Of a DNA stretch of 64,000 bases, positions 1-8,645 are shown in pieces; the stretch's first letter is position 1, and each line of letters begins with the position of its first letter. Source of the stretch: Pseudomonadales bacterium (GTDB taxonomy: Bacteria > Pseudomonadota > Gammaproteobacteria > Pseudomonadales > Ketobacteraceae); NCBI GenBank assembly GCA_020062665.1, contig JAGUVW010000043.1, positions 1 to 64,000 of the forward strand, written 5' to 3'. Position numbers and translations under genes: made by a program. Under the pieces are notes generated by a model. The model had not been told where the DNA came from. It saw only the letters and a list, made by a program, of their open reading frames with translations, and did not search any database.

Positions 1-33
1 AAGCCGATGCGGGTTAAACTGGAAATTGAATAA
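1..33 (+). CDS. possible 3' end of an upstream gene
   Basis: Frame 1 reads ten residues (KPMRVKLEIE) and stops at TAA 31-33. The rest of the gene would lie outside the window, so the family cannot be named. Such a short open stretch may be chance; the other two forward frames also stop within 50 bases. Confidence 0.25.
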   Translation, partial: KPMRVKLEIE

Positions 34-63
34 AGCTAGCTATTTCATATAGTTAAGAGCGAA

Positions 64-263
64 GTGGCTAAATCTAACACTTTTACCGGCCGGACCTCAT
101 CAAGCGGGATTATGGCAATGGCCTGGATGCGGATTTCGAGGAGCAGGCACAGCAGCTGGAAAACGCCGAGGTGCTGGCGGAAATCAGCCGTGTCACCCAC
201 GAAGAACTGCAGAAAGTGACCACTGCGCTGGAGCGCATCGAAAAGGAACTGGCGCGCGGCTAG
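64..263 (+). pseudogene. TraR/DksA-like coiled-coil fragment, probably broken
   Basis: The frame ending at TAG 261-263 is open back to a TAA at 75-77 and has no ATG or GTG start. It reads like the coiled-coil part of TraR/DksA-family proteins: an acidic D-x-DFEEQA segment, then LENAEVLAEI, then ELQKVTTALERIEKELARG. Family members normally continue into a C4 zinc finger (CxxC...CxxC) just after the ALxRIE stretch; here the protein stops instead. A GTG at 64 in another frame (MAKSNTFTG) could be the original start if one base was lost or gained near the CCGGCCGG run at 87-94. The reading is therefore a gene damaged at its start and lacking its zinc finger. A short zinc-finger-less protein, or a sequencing error, are alternatives. 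The stop overlaps the end of the convergent cyclase gene. Family recognition is from memory of the motif only. Confidence 0.4.
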
Positions 264-1174
264 TAGATTTCGAATTCCACCTGGCACACCTCGATGGCAG
301 ATTCCACGGGTGTGCCGATACTGATCTTGCCCTTCCCTTTCAGCGGCATGTCCCGCCGGTGCAGGCGCGCGGAAATGCCATCGGACTCCCGTTTGCCCAC
401 TTCTGTACGCACGTAAGTGCCGTTGGTGCTGTGATCCACCAGGTAAACCTCACCCCAGCGGAATTCCAGCCGGCAATGCTTGCGGGATGCGAGGGCGCTT
501 TCGATGATCAGGTCGCAGTCGGTACCGCGTCCGATCACGTAAGTAGGCCGCTCGGTGGTCAGGCTCACACGGTTGCCCATGTAACTCAGATCCATCATCA
601 GGCCGGCAGCCTTGATCATAGTGTTCTGGGTGAAATTGAACAGCGAGGTGGCGTCCTCGTTGTCCCAGACGATTTCTTCCAGCACCAGGGGTTCTGATTT
701 GCCCTTCACGCGGGTGCGCTGGTAAGGCCGCAACTGGTACTCGTCGCTGCGCGGGCACTCGGTCAGACTGTTCTGGGTGGCGATGATGCGGCCGGCCTCG
801 CACAGGGCAGCTACCCTTGCCGCCACGTTGACAGTGTCACCGAACGGATGGCCATCGTCATACTCGATGGGGCCGAAATGAAAACCGATGCGCACTTTGA
901 CATAATGCTGTCCCTGCACCGGTTCGCGGGCAAAGTGGCGCTGGATTTCGCAGGCCGCATGCACTGCATCGGCCGGACGCGCAAAGGTTATCATGGCTTC
1001 ATCGCCAATGGTTTCGATCAAACGTCCATGGTGCTGGGTGGCGTGCTGGATGATGCGTTGCAGGCTGCGGGAAATACAATCGTGGGCCGTGGTGTCACCC
1101 AGGCGCTCATACATTTGCGTGCTGCCGGAGACATCCGCGAAAAATATGACGATGTGATCAGGTAAGGTCGACAA
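260..1174 (-). CDS. class III nucleotide cyclase with C-terminal FHA domain
   Basis: 304 residues. The class III cyclase catalytic domain occupies about 5-170: FADVSGST carries the first metal Asp (D14), IGDEAM the second (D58), and FGDTVNVAARV supplies the base-contacting D113 and the transition-state N116 and R120. The position usually held by the adenine-specifying Lys (in KTIGDE) is Glu54 here, so ATP specificity is not certain. A forkhead-associated domain follows at about 205-300, with GR at 215-216, SRKH at 230-233 and NGT at 251-253, the standard phosphothreonine-binding signature. No membrane segment is visible, so it should be a soluble signalling enzyme making cAMP or possibly another cyclic nucleotide, targeted by binding a phosphorylated partner. 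The start is TTG at 1174, with AGGA about 8 bases upstream. It diverges from hisI. Confidence 0.85.
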   Translation of the reverse strand: MSTLPDHIVIFFADVSGSTQMYERLGDTTAHDCISRSLQRIIQHATQHHGRLIETIGDEAMITFARPADAVHAACEIQRHFAREPVQGQHYVKVRIGFHFGPIEYDDGHPFGDTVNVAARVAALCEAGRIIATQNSLTECPRSDEYQLRPYQRTRVKGKSEPLVLEEIVWDNEDATSLFNFTQNTMIKAAGLMMDLSYMGNRVSLTTERPTYVIGRGTDCDLIIESALASRKHCRLEFRWGEVYLVDHSTNGTYVRTEVGKRESDGISARLHRRDMPLKGKGKISIGTPVESAIEVCQVEFEIY

Positions 1175-1266
1175 AGGAAATATCCTGTTTATGTCTGGCG
1201 CTGTATGCTGTCGTCCACGTGTTAAAAGTATACAAAACTTATTATAGGAATGAAGTTTTAATCATC

Positions 1267-1701
1267 ATGAGCATTTTCAAGGACAATGAAGGCAGGCCCC
1301 AGGGCGCCAAGCTCGACAAGGCGGCCATTCTGGCAGCGGTGAAATTCAATCAGGAAGGTCTGGTACCGGTGATCGCGCAGCAGTTCGATACGCTGGAGGT
1401 GCTGATGCTGGCCTGGATGAATGCCGAGGCGCTGGCCGAAACGCTGAATACCGGTCGGGTCTGTTACTGGTCGCGCTCCCGCAAGGCGTTGTGGCGCAAG
1501 GGTGAAAGCAGTGGTCAGGTACAGTTGCTGAAAAGCGCGCGGATCGATTGCGACGGTGACACCCTGTTGCTGGCGGTGGATCAGACCGGCCCGGCCTGCC
1601 ATACCGGCCGACGTCACTGTTTCTTCTACAAATTCGAGCCGGATGCGGTGGTCATTGATGGTGAGGTCATGATTTCACCGGACGAACTGTACAAGAAGTA
1701 A
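1267..1701 (+). CDS. hisI: phosphoribosyl-AMP cyclohydrolase
   Basis: 144 residues, single domain, without the HisE fusion found in enterobacteria. It opens the adenine ring of phosphoribosyl-AMP in the third step of histidine synthesis. The hallmark segments are RVCYWSRSRKALWRKGESSG (64-83), the magnesium Asp cluster DCDGD (D94, D96, D98) and the zinc cysteines C95, C111 (in CHTG) and C118. ATG 1267 was chosen because the protein then begins about 25 residues before the conserved core; an in-frame ATG at 1219 would add a lysine/tyrosine-rich tail unlike the family. The gene stands alone, with no other his gene next to it, between the cyclase gene and ppsA. Confidence 0.93.
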   Translation: MSIFKDNEGRPQGAKLDKAAILAAVKFNQEGLVPVIAQQFDTLEVLMLAWMNAEALAETLNTGRVCYWSRSRKALWRKGESSGQVQLLKSARIDCDGDTLLLAVDQTGPACHTGRRHCFFYKFEPDAVVIDGEVMISPDELYKK

Positions 1702-1712
1702 TTCCCAGCCAA

Positions 1713-1735
1713 GAAAAAGGGGGCCGCAGCCCCCT
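1713..1735 (-). terminator. rho-independent terminator of ppsA
   Basis: A GGGGGC/GCCCCC stem with loop CGCA at 1718-1735 is followed on the minus strand by TTTTTCTT. On the plus strand the tract after the stem is poor in T, so it serves ppsA better than hisI. Confidence 0.8.
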
Positions 1736-1753
1736 CTCCTTTCGCATCCCTGA

Positions 1754-4120
1754 TCAGGCGTGGTTTTCCGCCAGATAGAACCAGGTGTCCAGCACGGAAT
1801 CCGGGTTCAGCGAGATGCTGTCGATGCCGATTTCCATCAGCCACTTGGCCAGATCCGGGTGATCCGACGGCCCCTGGCCGCAGATGCCCACGTACTTGCC
1901 GGCCTTGTTGCAGGCTTCGATGGCGCGCTTGAGCAGGGCTTTCACCGCCGGATCGCGCTCGTCGAACAGGTGCGACACAATGCCGGAATCCCGATCCAGG
2001 CCCAGGGTCAGCTGGGTCAGGTCGTTCGAACCAATGGAGAAGCCATCGAAGTGCTGCAGGAAGTCTTCCGCCAGCAACGCGTTGGTGGGCAGCTCGCACA
2101 TCATAATGACGCGCAAGCCGTTGTCGCCGCGCTTCAGGCCATTCGCTTCCAGCAGCTTGATCACCTGCTCTGCCTCGCCCACGGTACGCACAAACGGCAC
2201 CATGATCTCGACGTTGTCCAGGCCCATTTCCTCGCGCACTTTCTTCAGCGCCCGGCATTCCAGCTCGAAGCAGTCGCGGAAGGCTTCGCTGATGTAACGG
2301 GAGGCACCGCGGAAACCCAGCATCGGGTTTTCTTCTTCCGGCTCATACAGCTTGCCGCCAATCAGGTTGGCATACTCGTTGGATTTGAAGTCGGACAGGC
2401 GCACGATCACCTTCTTGGGATAGAAGGAGGCCGCCAGGGTGGAAATACCTTCCACCAGCTTCTCGATATAGAACTCCACCGGGCCGGCGTAACCGGAAAT
2501 GCGGCGCTGCACGCTCTGCTTGATGTCTTTTGGCAGCGTTTCGTAATTGAGCAACGCTTTGGGGTGCACACCGATCATGCGGTTGATGATGAATTCAAGG
2601 CGGGCCAGACCAATGCCCTCGTTCGGCAGCGCCTGGAAGTCGAAAGCACGATCCGGATTGCCCACGTTCATCATGATCTTGAACGGCAGCTTGGGCATGG
2701 AGTCGATGGAGTTGGTCTGGATGTCGAAGCCGAGTTTGCCTTCATACACCAGGCCGGTGTCGCCTTCGGCACAGGACACAGTGACGGGCTGACCTTCCTG
2801 CAGGATGTCGGTGGCATCACCACAGCCCACCACGGCGGGAATGCCCAGCTCGCGTGCGATGATGGCAGCGTGGCAGGTGCGGCCGCCACGATTGGTGACG
2901 ATGGCCGAGGCGCGCTTCATGATCGGTTCCCAGTCCGGGTCGGTCATGTCGGTGACGAGCACATCGCCCACCTGCACCTTGTCCATTTCCCGCAGATTGG
3001 TAACGAGTTTCACCGCGCCGCTGCCGATGCGATGGCCAATGCTGCGGCCTTCCACCAGCACCTTGCCTTTTTCCTTCAGCAGGTAGCGTTCCATTACATT
3101 GGTCTGGCGGCTGCGCACGGTTTCCGGACGGGCCTGCACGATGTACAGCTTGCCATCGTCGCCGTCGCGCGCCCACTCGACGTCCACGGGATGCTGGTAG
3201 TGATCTTCAATGATCATGCACTGGCGGGCCAGGGACTGCACTTCATCATCGGTAATGGAGAACTTCGCTCGATCGTCCTTGTCGACGTCCACGGTCTCGA
3301 CCGATTTGCCGGCGCTGGTGCCTTTGGCGTAGACCATCTTGATGGCCTTGCTGCCCAGATTGCGACGCAGGATGGAGGGACGGCCTGCGCTGAGTGTGGG
3401 TTTGTGCACGTAGAATTCGTCCGGGTTCACCTGGCCCTGTACCACGGTTTCACCCAGGCCATAGGCGGCGGTGATGAACACCACGTCGCGGAAGCCGGAC
3501 TCAGTGTCCAGCGAGAACATCACACCGCTGGAGCCGGTTTCGCTGCGCACCATCTGCTGGATACCGGCGGACAGCGCGACAGAATGATGATCGAAGCCTT
3601 GGTGTACTCGATAGGCAATGGCACGATCATTATAGAGAGAGGCGAAAACTTCCTTCACTGCATGCAGCACGTTGTCGATGCCACTGATATTGAGGAAGGT
3701 TTCCTGCTGGCCGGCGAACGAGGCATCGGGCAGGTCTTCGGCGGTGGCGGATGAGCGCACGGCCACTGCCATGTGAGTATTGCTGCCCTGCATCTTGGCA
3801 AAGGCATCGCGAATCGCTTTTTCCAGTGGCGCCTGCAATTTGGCATTGCCGACCCATTCCCGAATCTGCTTGCCGGTTTCCGCCAGCGCCACTACGTCGT
3901 TGACATCCAGCTTGTTCAGCGCGTCGTTGATTTTCTTGTTAAGACCGCTTTGTTCCAGGAACTCACGATAGGCATGGGCGGTGGTGGCAAAGCCACCGGG
4001 TACCGATACTCCCTTGCTGGAAAGTTTGCTGATCATCTCGCCCAACGAAGCATTCTTACCGCCGACTTTCTCGATGTCGTGCTTGGACAATTCCTGGAAA
4101 AAAATGACGTACTCGTTCAA
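1754..4120 (-). CDS. ppsA: phosphoenolpyruvate synthase
   Basis: Converts pyruvate and ATP to phosphoenolpyruvate, AMP and phosphate, the entry to gluconeogenesis from three-carbon compounds. 788 residues from the TTG start at 4120, close to the 792 of the E. coli enzyme. That start has a good GGGAGAG ribosome site 6 bases upstream and begins [20 protein letters not shown]; a longer frame to 4210 would add 30 residues with no family match. Domains: N-terminal ATP-grasp-like nucleotide domain, the swivelling phosphohistidine domain with [15 protein letters not shown] (catalytic His near residue 417), and the C-terminal PEP barrel with [17 protein letters not shown] and the CGQGPSDHP motif holding the catalytic Cys near 744. 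It diverges from ppsR, which encodes its phosphorylation regulator, across a 273-base gap. Confidence 0.97.
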   Translation of the reverse strand: MNEYVIFFQELSKHDIEKVGGKNASLGEMISKLSSKGVSVPGGFATTAHAYREFLEQSGLNKKINDALNKLDVNDVVALAETGKQIREWVGNAKLQAPLEKAIRDAFAKMQGSNTHMAVAVRSSATAEDLPDASFAGQQETFLNISGIDNVLHAVKEVFASLYNDRAIAYRVHQGFDHHSVALSAGIQQMVRSETGSSGVMFSLDTESGFRDVVFITAAYGLGETVVQGQVNPDEFYVHKPTLSAGRPSILRRNLGSKAIKMVYAKGTSAGKSVETVDVDKDDRAKFSITDDEVQSLARQCMIIEDHYQHPVDVEWARDGDDGKLYIVQARPETVRSRQTNVMERYLLKEKGKVLVEGRSIGHRIGSGAVKLVTNLREMDKVQVGDVLVTDMTDPDWEPIMKRASAIVTNRGGRTCHAAIIARELGIPAVVGCGDATDILQEGQPVTVSCAEGDTGLVYEGKLGFDIQTNSIDSMPKLPFKIMMNVGNPDRAFDFQALPNEGIGLARLEFIINRMIGVHPKALLNYETLPKDIKQSVQRRISGYAGPVEFYIEKLVEGISTLAASFYPKKVIVRLSDFKSNEYANLIGGKLYEPEEENPMLGFRGASRYISEAFRDCFELECRALKKVREEMGLDNVEIMVPFVRTVGEAEQVIKLLEANGLKRGDNGLRVIMMCELPTNALLAEDFLQHFDGFSIGSNDLTQLTLGLDRDSGIVSHLFDERDPAVKALLKRAIEACNKAGKYVGICGQGPSDHPDLAKWLMEIGIDSISLNPDSVLDTWFYLAENHA

Positions 4121-4393
4121 GGTGACTCTCCCTACCTTGTAAATTGGAAAAAACAAGGCACTTGTGGTGCCCGGCCTGGGGCGGTGATGTGATTCACCAC
4201 CCGGTTGCATGACCAGACGTCCACACTGATGGTCCGTGTAGATAACAGGATGAGGGGTTCCCTCGACCGGTTAGCTGGCATGCGGCATAAGTCGCAAGAC
4301 GCCCGATTCTACTAAAACAGTCAATAAATTACTCGTTATAAATAGGAATTCACGCTAAATTATTGATACCGTTTGACTTGTCTGGATTTGATC
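4121..4393. promoter_or_regulatory. divergent ppsA/ppsR control region
   Basis: 273 bases between two opposite starts, AT-rich near 4310-4370. A TAGAAT-like -10 for ppsA may lie at 4306-4311 (reverse strand) and a TATAAA for ppsR near 4335-4345, but neither has a convincing -35. I see no TGAANCGNTTCA Cra-type site. Confidence 0.35.
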
Positions 4394-5212
4394 ATGAAGC
4401 GAACCGTTTTCTTCATCTCTGATGGTACCGGCATTACGGCGGAAACCCTGGGGCATTCGCTTCTGGCACAGTTCGATGCGATCGAGTTCGAGCAGATCAC
4501 CATTCCCTACGTGAACAGCGAATCCCGCGCTCGCGACGCCGTCACCCGCATCAACAAGGCTGCGGCGGCTGATGGTCATCCTCCCATTATTTTCGACACC
4601 ATTGTGAATGAAGATGTGCGCCGCGAGCTGGCCAAAAGCGATGGCTTCATGATCGATATTTTCTCCAGCTTTCTGAAGCCGCTGGAAAAGGCTCTGGGAT
4701 CTTCGTCCTCCTACTCGGTGGGGAAATCCCATTCCATTGTGAACAACCAGAGTTACAACCTGCGCATCGATTCGGTGCACTTTGCGCTGGACAACGATGA
4801 CGGCGCCCGCACCCGTCATTACGATCAGGCAGATGTCATCCTGGTAGGCGTGTCCCGCAGCGGCAAGACGCCCACCTGCCTGTATCTGGCGCTGCAGTTC
4901 GGCGTGAAGGCAGCCAACTACCCGCTGACGGAAGACGATCTGGATGACCTGGATCTGCCCCGCGCGCTCAAGGAGCACCGCAACAAGCTGTTCGGCCTCA
5001 GCATCGAGCCCGAGCGCCTGGCCGCCATCCGCACCGAGCGCAAGCCCAACAGCAAGTACGCGTCCATTCAGCAGTGCGAAAGCGAGGTGCGCGGCGCCGA
5101 AGCTATCTTCAATCGCTACGGCATCCCCTTCATCAACAGTACCCATGCTTCGATTGAGGAAATCTCGACCATGATCATCGAAGCCGCAGGCCTCAAGCGT
5201 CGTTTGGCTTGA
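4394..5212 (+). CDS. ppsR: PEP synthase kinase/phosphatase (pyruvate, water dikinase regulatory protein)
   Basis: 272 residues of the DUF299 family. By family knowledge it inactivates PEP synthase by ADP-dependent phosphorylation of a Thr next to the catalytic His, and restores it by Pi-dependent dephosphorylation. The N-terminus [20 protein letters not shown] and the P-loop-like [15 protein letters not shown] near residue 152 are diagnostic, as is the C-terminal [14 protein letters not shown] 4394 was preferred to ATG 4373 because [13 protein letters not shown] is the usual beginning. Its position back to back with ppsA fits the assignment. Confidence 0.95.
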   Translation: MKRTVFFISDGTGITAETLGHSLLAQFDAIEFEQITIPYVNSESRARDAVTRINKAAAADGHPPIIFDTIVNEDVRRELAKSDGFMIDIFSSFLKPLEKALGSSSSYSVGKSHSIVNNQSYNLRIDSVHFALDNDDGARTRHYDQADVILVGVSRSGKTPTCLYLALQFGVKAANYPLTEDDLDDLDLPRALKEHRNKLFGLSIEPERLAAIRTERKPNSKYASIQQCESEVRGAEAIFNRYGIPFINSTHASIEEISTMIIEAAGLKRRLA

Positions 5213-5259
5213 AAATCATAGCTTTATCAAATTAACTTCATGTTGCTTTTGAGCTGCAG

Positions 5260-6588
5260 ATGAACGGATACCGGTGCCGGGAACTCCCTCTGCCGGCGGA
5301 TGCGCTGGCATTGTTTGCCCGTCTGCGATCCCTGCCGGGAAGTTTTCTGTTGTATTCGGGCAACGGATTTCCCGATCAACGTTTTGATGTGTTTTCTGCC
5401 TGGCCGGATGAACGGGTGCGCCTGGATTCCGGCAATGCTTCTTCGCGCCTCGATGGTTGCGTTGCGGACATGATTGCCCGGCTGGCAGCTTCGCGCTGTG
5501 CCGCTGCTGATTTTCCCCTGCCCGGCTGGTTTGGTCTTGCCTCCTATGACGTGAAGAATGAGCCGCGGGTCGGTGCGTCAGCCGCACTGCCTGAGCTTGA
5601 GGCCGGCTTTTATCCCGCCATTTTCCTGGTAGATCGTGAACGGCAGGCGGTGAGCTGTGTCTGGCTGGATGGATTCGAAACGGTTGCGGAACGGTTGATG
5701 GCGTATCTGGAGCCATCAGCCTCCCTAACCGGCGAATTCCGGTTACTGGAGCGATTCGCAGCCAACATGACACCAGCAGAATATGCGGAGCACTTTCAGC
5801 GCGTGCAGGAATACCTTCACGCCGGTGACTGTTATCAGGTGAATCTGGCCCAGCGCTTTGCGGCCCACTGTCAGGGCGATCCCTGGCCGGCTTACGCGCA
5901 GCTGGCGCGCGCCCTTCCCGCGCCCATGGGTGGCTATTTCAATTGCGGGGATTTCCAGGTGTTGAGCCTGTCGCCGGAGCGTTTTCTGTCGGTGCGCGAA
6001 GGTCGCATTACCACCCATCCCATCAAGGGCACCCGCCCCCGCCATCCTGATCCGCACATCGACCGGCAAAGCGCCGAAGCATTGCGAACCAGCGAGAAAG
6101 ACCGTGCCGAAAACCTGATGATCGTGGATCTGCTGCGCAACGATCTGGGCCTGAGCTGCGTACCCGGCAGCATTCGGGTGACGGATCTGTTCGCTATCGA
6201 ATCCTTTGCCAACGTCCACCATCTGGTGAGCCATATCGAAGGCACGCTGCGCCCGAACATTCACCCACTGCAGGCGTTCCTGGCGGCTTTCCCCGGCGGT
6301 TCCATCACCGGCGCTCCCAAAAAGCGCGCCATGGAAATCATCACCGAACTGGAGCCCCATTCCCGACGCTTCTATTGCGGCAGTGCGTTTTACTGTGATG
6401 TGAGTGGCCGGCTGGATTCCAGCATCCTGATCCGCTCGCTGCTATGCGAAGGTGGTGAACTGTATTGCTGGGGCGGCGGCGGCGTCGTGGTGGACTCCAC
6501 AGCAGAGGCCGAATACCAGGAAACCCTGGACAAGGTGGGCGTGATTCTGAGGACGCTGGAACGGATGTCGGGGGTTGAAGAAAGCTAG
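5260..6588 (+). CDS. pabB: aminodeoxychorismate synthase component I
   Basis: 442 residues. With the glutaminase PabA it aminates chorismate to 4-amino-4-deoxychorismate for p-aminobenzoate and folate. The chorismate-binding fold shows PIKGTRPR (the Lys near residue 256 is the nucleophile typical of PabB, whereas anthranilate synthase has PIAGT), ENLMIVDLLRNDLG, SFANVHHLVSHIEG and FPGGSITGAPKKRAMEII. No glutaminase domain is fused and no pabA is in the window. The start is 47 bases after ppsR, so read-through from ppsR is possible. Convergent with thrH. Confidence 0.95.
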   Translation: MNGYRCRELPLPADALALFARLRSLPGSFLLYSGNGFPDQRFDVFSAWPDERVRLDSGNASSRLDGCVADMIARLAASRCAAADFPLPGWFGLASYDVKNEPRVGASAALPELEAGFYPAIFLVDRERQAVSCVWLDGFETVAERLMAYLEPSASLTGEFRLLERFAANMTPAEYAEHFQRVQEYLHAGDCYQVNLAQRFAAHCQGDPWPAYAQLARALPAPMGGYFNCGDFQVLSLSPERFLSVREGRITTHPIKGTRPRHPDPHIDRQSAEALRTSEKDRAENLMIVDLLRNDLGLSCVPGSIRVTDLFAIESFANVHHLVSHIEGTLRPNIHPLQAFLAAFPGGSITGAPKKRAMEIITELEPHSRRFYCGSAFYCDVSGRLDSSILIRSLLCEGGELYCWGGGGVVVDSTAEAEYQETLDKVGVILRTLERMSGVEES

Positions 6589-6612
6589 GGTACCACTTTA
6601 GAAAGGCACCCT
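6587..6612. terminator. weak hairpin between pabB and thrH
   Basis: AGGGTACC pairs with GGCACCCT with one mismatch across a 10-base loop, overlapping the pabB stop. No clear T tract follows on either strand, so the terminator role is tentative. Confidence 0.3.
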
Positions 6613-6627
6613 AACTAATTGATTAAT

Positions 6628-7245
6628 TTATATGACCAGCTGTCGATTTGAGGCCTTGAGGAACTCCTTCTTGAGCTCTTCATAGGTATTCACAGAGGGG
6701 AACTGCGGGAACTCGGCGATGACGTTCTGGGGCGCCTTGAACAGGATGCCCGCTTCGGCCTGCGCCAGCATCGTGGTGTCGTTATAGGAATCACCGGCGG
6801 CGATACAGCGATACTGCAGCGACTGCAGCGCAATCACGGCCTGGCGCTTGGGATCTTTCTGGCGCAGTTTGTAATCGGTGATGCGGCCACTCGGGCCCAC
6901 TTCCAGCTTGTGGCAGAACAGGGTTGGCCAGCGCAGCTGACGCATCAGCGGTTGGGCAAATTCGTAGAAAGTATCGGACAGAATCACTACCTGGAAGCGC
7001 TCCCGCAGCCAGTCCACAAATTCCAGCGCGCCCTCCATCGGGCCCATATCGGCAATCACTTCCTGGATCTCGTTCAGGCCCAGCTTGTGCTCGTCCAGTA
7101 TGCGCAGGCGCTGCTTCATCAGCACATCGTAATCGGGAATATCGCGCGTGGTGGCCTTCAGGGCGTCGATACCGGTCTTTTTGGCGAAGTTGATCCAGAT
7201 TTCCGGAACGAGGACACCTTCAAGATCAAGGCAGGCAATTTCCAC
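6628..7245 (-). CDS. thrH: bifunctional phosphoserine phosphatase/homoserine phosphotransferase
   Basis: 205 residues, HAD superfamily. In P. aeruginosa ThrH moves phosphate from phosphoserine to homoserine and also works as phosphoserine phosphatase, linking serine and threonine synthesis. Motif I is CLDLEGVLVPE, with D7 as nucleophile and Glu9 in place of the second Asp usual in phosphatases, a ThrH trait. Motif II is ILSDTFYEF and motif III/IV is AAGDSYNDTTML. Length and sequence follow the Pseudomonas protein closely. The start is GTG at 7245, with AGGAGA six bases upstream. It is read from the promoter marked at 7300-7328. Confidence 0.94.
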   Translation of the reverse strand: MEIACLDLEGVLVPEIWINFAKKTGIDALKATTRDIPDYDVLMKQRLRILDEHKLGLNEIQEVIADMGPMEGALEFVDWLRERFQVVILSDTFYEFAQPLMRQLRWPTLFCHKLEVGPSGRITDYKLRQKDPKRQAVIALQSLQYRCIAAGDSYNDTTMLAQAEAGILFKAPQNVIAEFPQFPSVNTYEELKKEFLKASNRQLVI

Positions 7246-7299
7246 GAGATTCTCCTGTTGTTGGGTCGGCGGGCGGATTTGGGGAGGATTCGGGCACGC

Positions 7300-7328
7300 A
7301 CTCTAGCGATTCTCGCTACTTTATGCAA
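7300..7328 (-). promoter_or_regulatory. probable thrH promoter
   Basis: On the minus strand TTGCAT (7328-7323), 17 bases, then TAGAGT (7305-7300): moderate sigma-70 match. The palindrome TAGCGA-ttc-TCGCTA (7304-7318) begins inside the -10 box and fills most of the spacer, where a repressor would block polymerase. Confidence 0.5.
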
Positions 7329-7462
7329 TTCCAGGCCCGCCCGGAGTGTCCCCGTTGCAGATCGACGCCTCATAGCAATTAGCACTGAAAAAGCGCCTCA
7401 TTTATAGCCTGCAGACATAAATCTAGAGGATTCCATTATTTCGAGCCCCCCACCTTCTTTGT

Positions 7463-7499
7463 TAGAATGCACGCCCATTTCGTTGACGATAGCCGTCAA
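7463..7499 (+). promoter_or_regulatory. possible cysH -10 and leader inverted repeat
   Basis: TAGAAT at 7463-7468 is a fair -10. The -35 region (TTCGAG, 7440-7445) is weak, as expected if an activator such as CysB is needed. TTGACG-atagc-CGTCAA at 7483-7499 is a perfect inverted repeat just downstream of the likely transcript start. Confidence 0.35.
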
Positions 7500-7564
7500 T
7501 GCCCTGATCGGCGCTTGCCGCACCGAATCACTGTGTAGAGAGCAGAGAGAGTAGAGAGGAACCC

Positions 7565-8296
7565 ATGAGCCTGACCCAAGCTGATGTACAAGCCTGGAAC
7601 ACCGAGCTGGAATCCAGCAGTCCCCAGGAAATCCTGGCCGCCGCCCTGGATCGTTTCGACAATATTGCGATTTCCTTCAGCGGTGCCGAGGATGTGGTGC
7701 TGGTGGACATGGCGGCCAAGCTGGGCAAACCCTTCCGTGTGTTCACCCTGGACACCGGCCGCCTGCACACAGAAACCTACCGTTTTCTGGAAAAGGTCCG
7801 CACCCATTACGGCATCAAGCTGGAAGTGACCTTCCCCGATGCGGCCGCCACTGAAAAACTGGCTTCCGAGAAAGGCCTGTTCAGCTTCTATGTGGATGAC
7901 CATAAAGAATGCTGCGCAATTCGCAAAGTTGGCCCACTGCGCCGCAAGCTGTCCACCCTGAGTGCCTGGGTGACCGGTCAGCGCAAGGACCAAAGCCCTG
8001 GCACCCGCGTGGAAATCCCTGTGGTGCAGATCGACGGCGCGTTCTCCACGCCCACCAACCAGTTGATCAAGTTCAACCCGCTGGCCAGCTGGAGTTCCGC
8101 CCAGGTATGGCAGTATATTCGTGCCAACAACGTTCCCTATAACGAGCTGCATGAAAAAGGCTTCATCAGTATCGGTTGCGACCCCTGCACCCGCCCCGTC
8201 CTGCCCGGCCAGCATGAACGCGAAGGCCGCTGGTGGTGGGAAGAAGCAACCGCCAAAGAGTGCGGTCTGCACGCCATTAACGTGGACAAGAAATAA
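7565..8296 (+). CDS. cysH: assimilatory APS reductase (adenylyl-sulfate reductase, thioredoxin-dependent)
   Basis: 243 residues of the PAPS/APS reductase family; reduces activated sulfate to sulfite in the cytoplasm. Beyond the shared [10 protein letters not shown] nucleotide loop and the catalytic Cys in KECGLH (about residue 232), it has the paired cysteines ECCAIRKV (about 116-117) and CDPC (about 205-208). Those four cysteines bind a [4Fe-4S] cluster and mark enzymes that use APS rather than PAPS; the E. coli-type enzyme lacks them. The ribosome site GAGAGGAACCC precedes the ATG. It is followed after 12 bases by a thioredoxin-fold gene and then the convergent regulator gene cysB. Confidence 0.95.
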   Translation: MSLTQADVQAWNTELESSSPQEILAAALDRFDNIAISFSGAEDVVLVDMAAKLGKPFRVFTLDTGRLHTETYRFLEKVRTHYGIKLEVTFPDAAATEKLASEKGLFSFYVDDHKECCAIRKVGPLRRKLSTLSAWVTGQRKDQSPGTRVEIPVVQIDGAFSTPTNQLIKFNPLASWSSAQVWQYIRANNVPYNELHEKGFISIGCDPCTRPVLPGQHEREGRWWWEEATAKECGLHAINVDKK

Positions 8297-8308
8297 CAGG
8301 ACATCGAC

Positions 8309-8644
8309 ATGAAGATTACGCTGGTGAAAAAGATCCTGGCCGACGGCTCGCCCTGCAAGAAGTGCGGTGACGTGCTGACACGACTGGAAGACTCCGGCCA
8401 GATCAAGCGCATCGACGAAATTCTGGTGGCCGACGAACGCGATCCCACCAGTGCCGGTATGCTGCTGGCGGCCGAGCTGAATGTGGATCGCGCGCCCTTC
8501 TTCGTCGTGCAGCACGATGATGGCCGGGTCGATGTTTACACCGTGTACTTCAAGTTCGTGAAGGACGTGCTGGAGCAGGAAACCGAAGAAAAAGATGAGC
8601 TGAAGGAAATCCTGCACAATAATCCTGATCTGGATTTTCTGTAA
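8309..8644 (+). CDS. thioredoxin-fold protein with CxxC, partner candidate of APS reductase
   Basis: 111 residues. The N-terminus is a beta strand (KITLVKKIL) followed by the redox motif SPCKKCGDV (C16 and C19), the usual start of a glutaredoxin/thioredoxin fold, and a cis-Pro-like RAPFFVV segment lies near residue 61-67. The C-terminal third is acidic and helical (EQETEEKDELKEIL). It is only 12 bases after cysH, so the two are surely co-transcribed. By context it may deliver electrons to the APS reductase or guard its cluster; this is inference, as I know no characterised member. Confidence 0.75.
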   Translation: MKITLVKKILADGSPCKKCGDVLTRLEDSGQIKRIDEILVADERDPTSAGMLLAAELNVDRAPFFVVQHDDGRVDVYTVYFKFVKDVLEQETEEKDELKEILHNNPDLDFL

Positions 8645-8645
8645 T

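Larger units (their letters stand above)
7246..7564. other. 319-base divergent gap between thrH and cysH
   Basis: Holds no credible gene. It contains a probable thrH promoter (7300-7328) with a perfect palindrome in its spacer, a possible cysH -10 (TAGAAT 7463-7468) with a poor -35, and a second inverted repeat at 7483-7499 in the likely cysH leader. The cysH ribosome site GAGAGGAA is at 7554-7561. Confidence 0.6.

Noticed and set aside
1760-3754. 664-codon open frame antisense to ppsA
   Set aside because: It mirrors ppsA, whose motifs are all intact; GC-rich third positions keep the opposite strand open. No start region or family features.
7565-8296. Naming cysH as a PAPS reductase
   Set aside because: The CC and CxxC cluster cysteines are present, which point to an APS-using enzyme.
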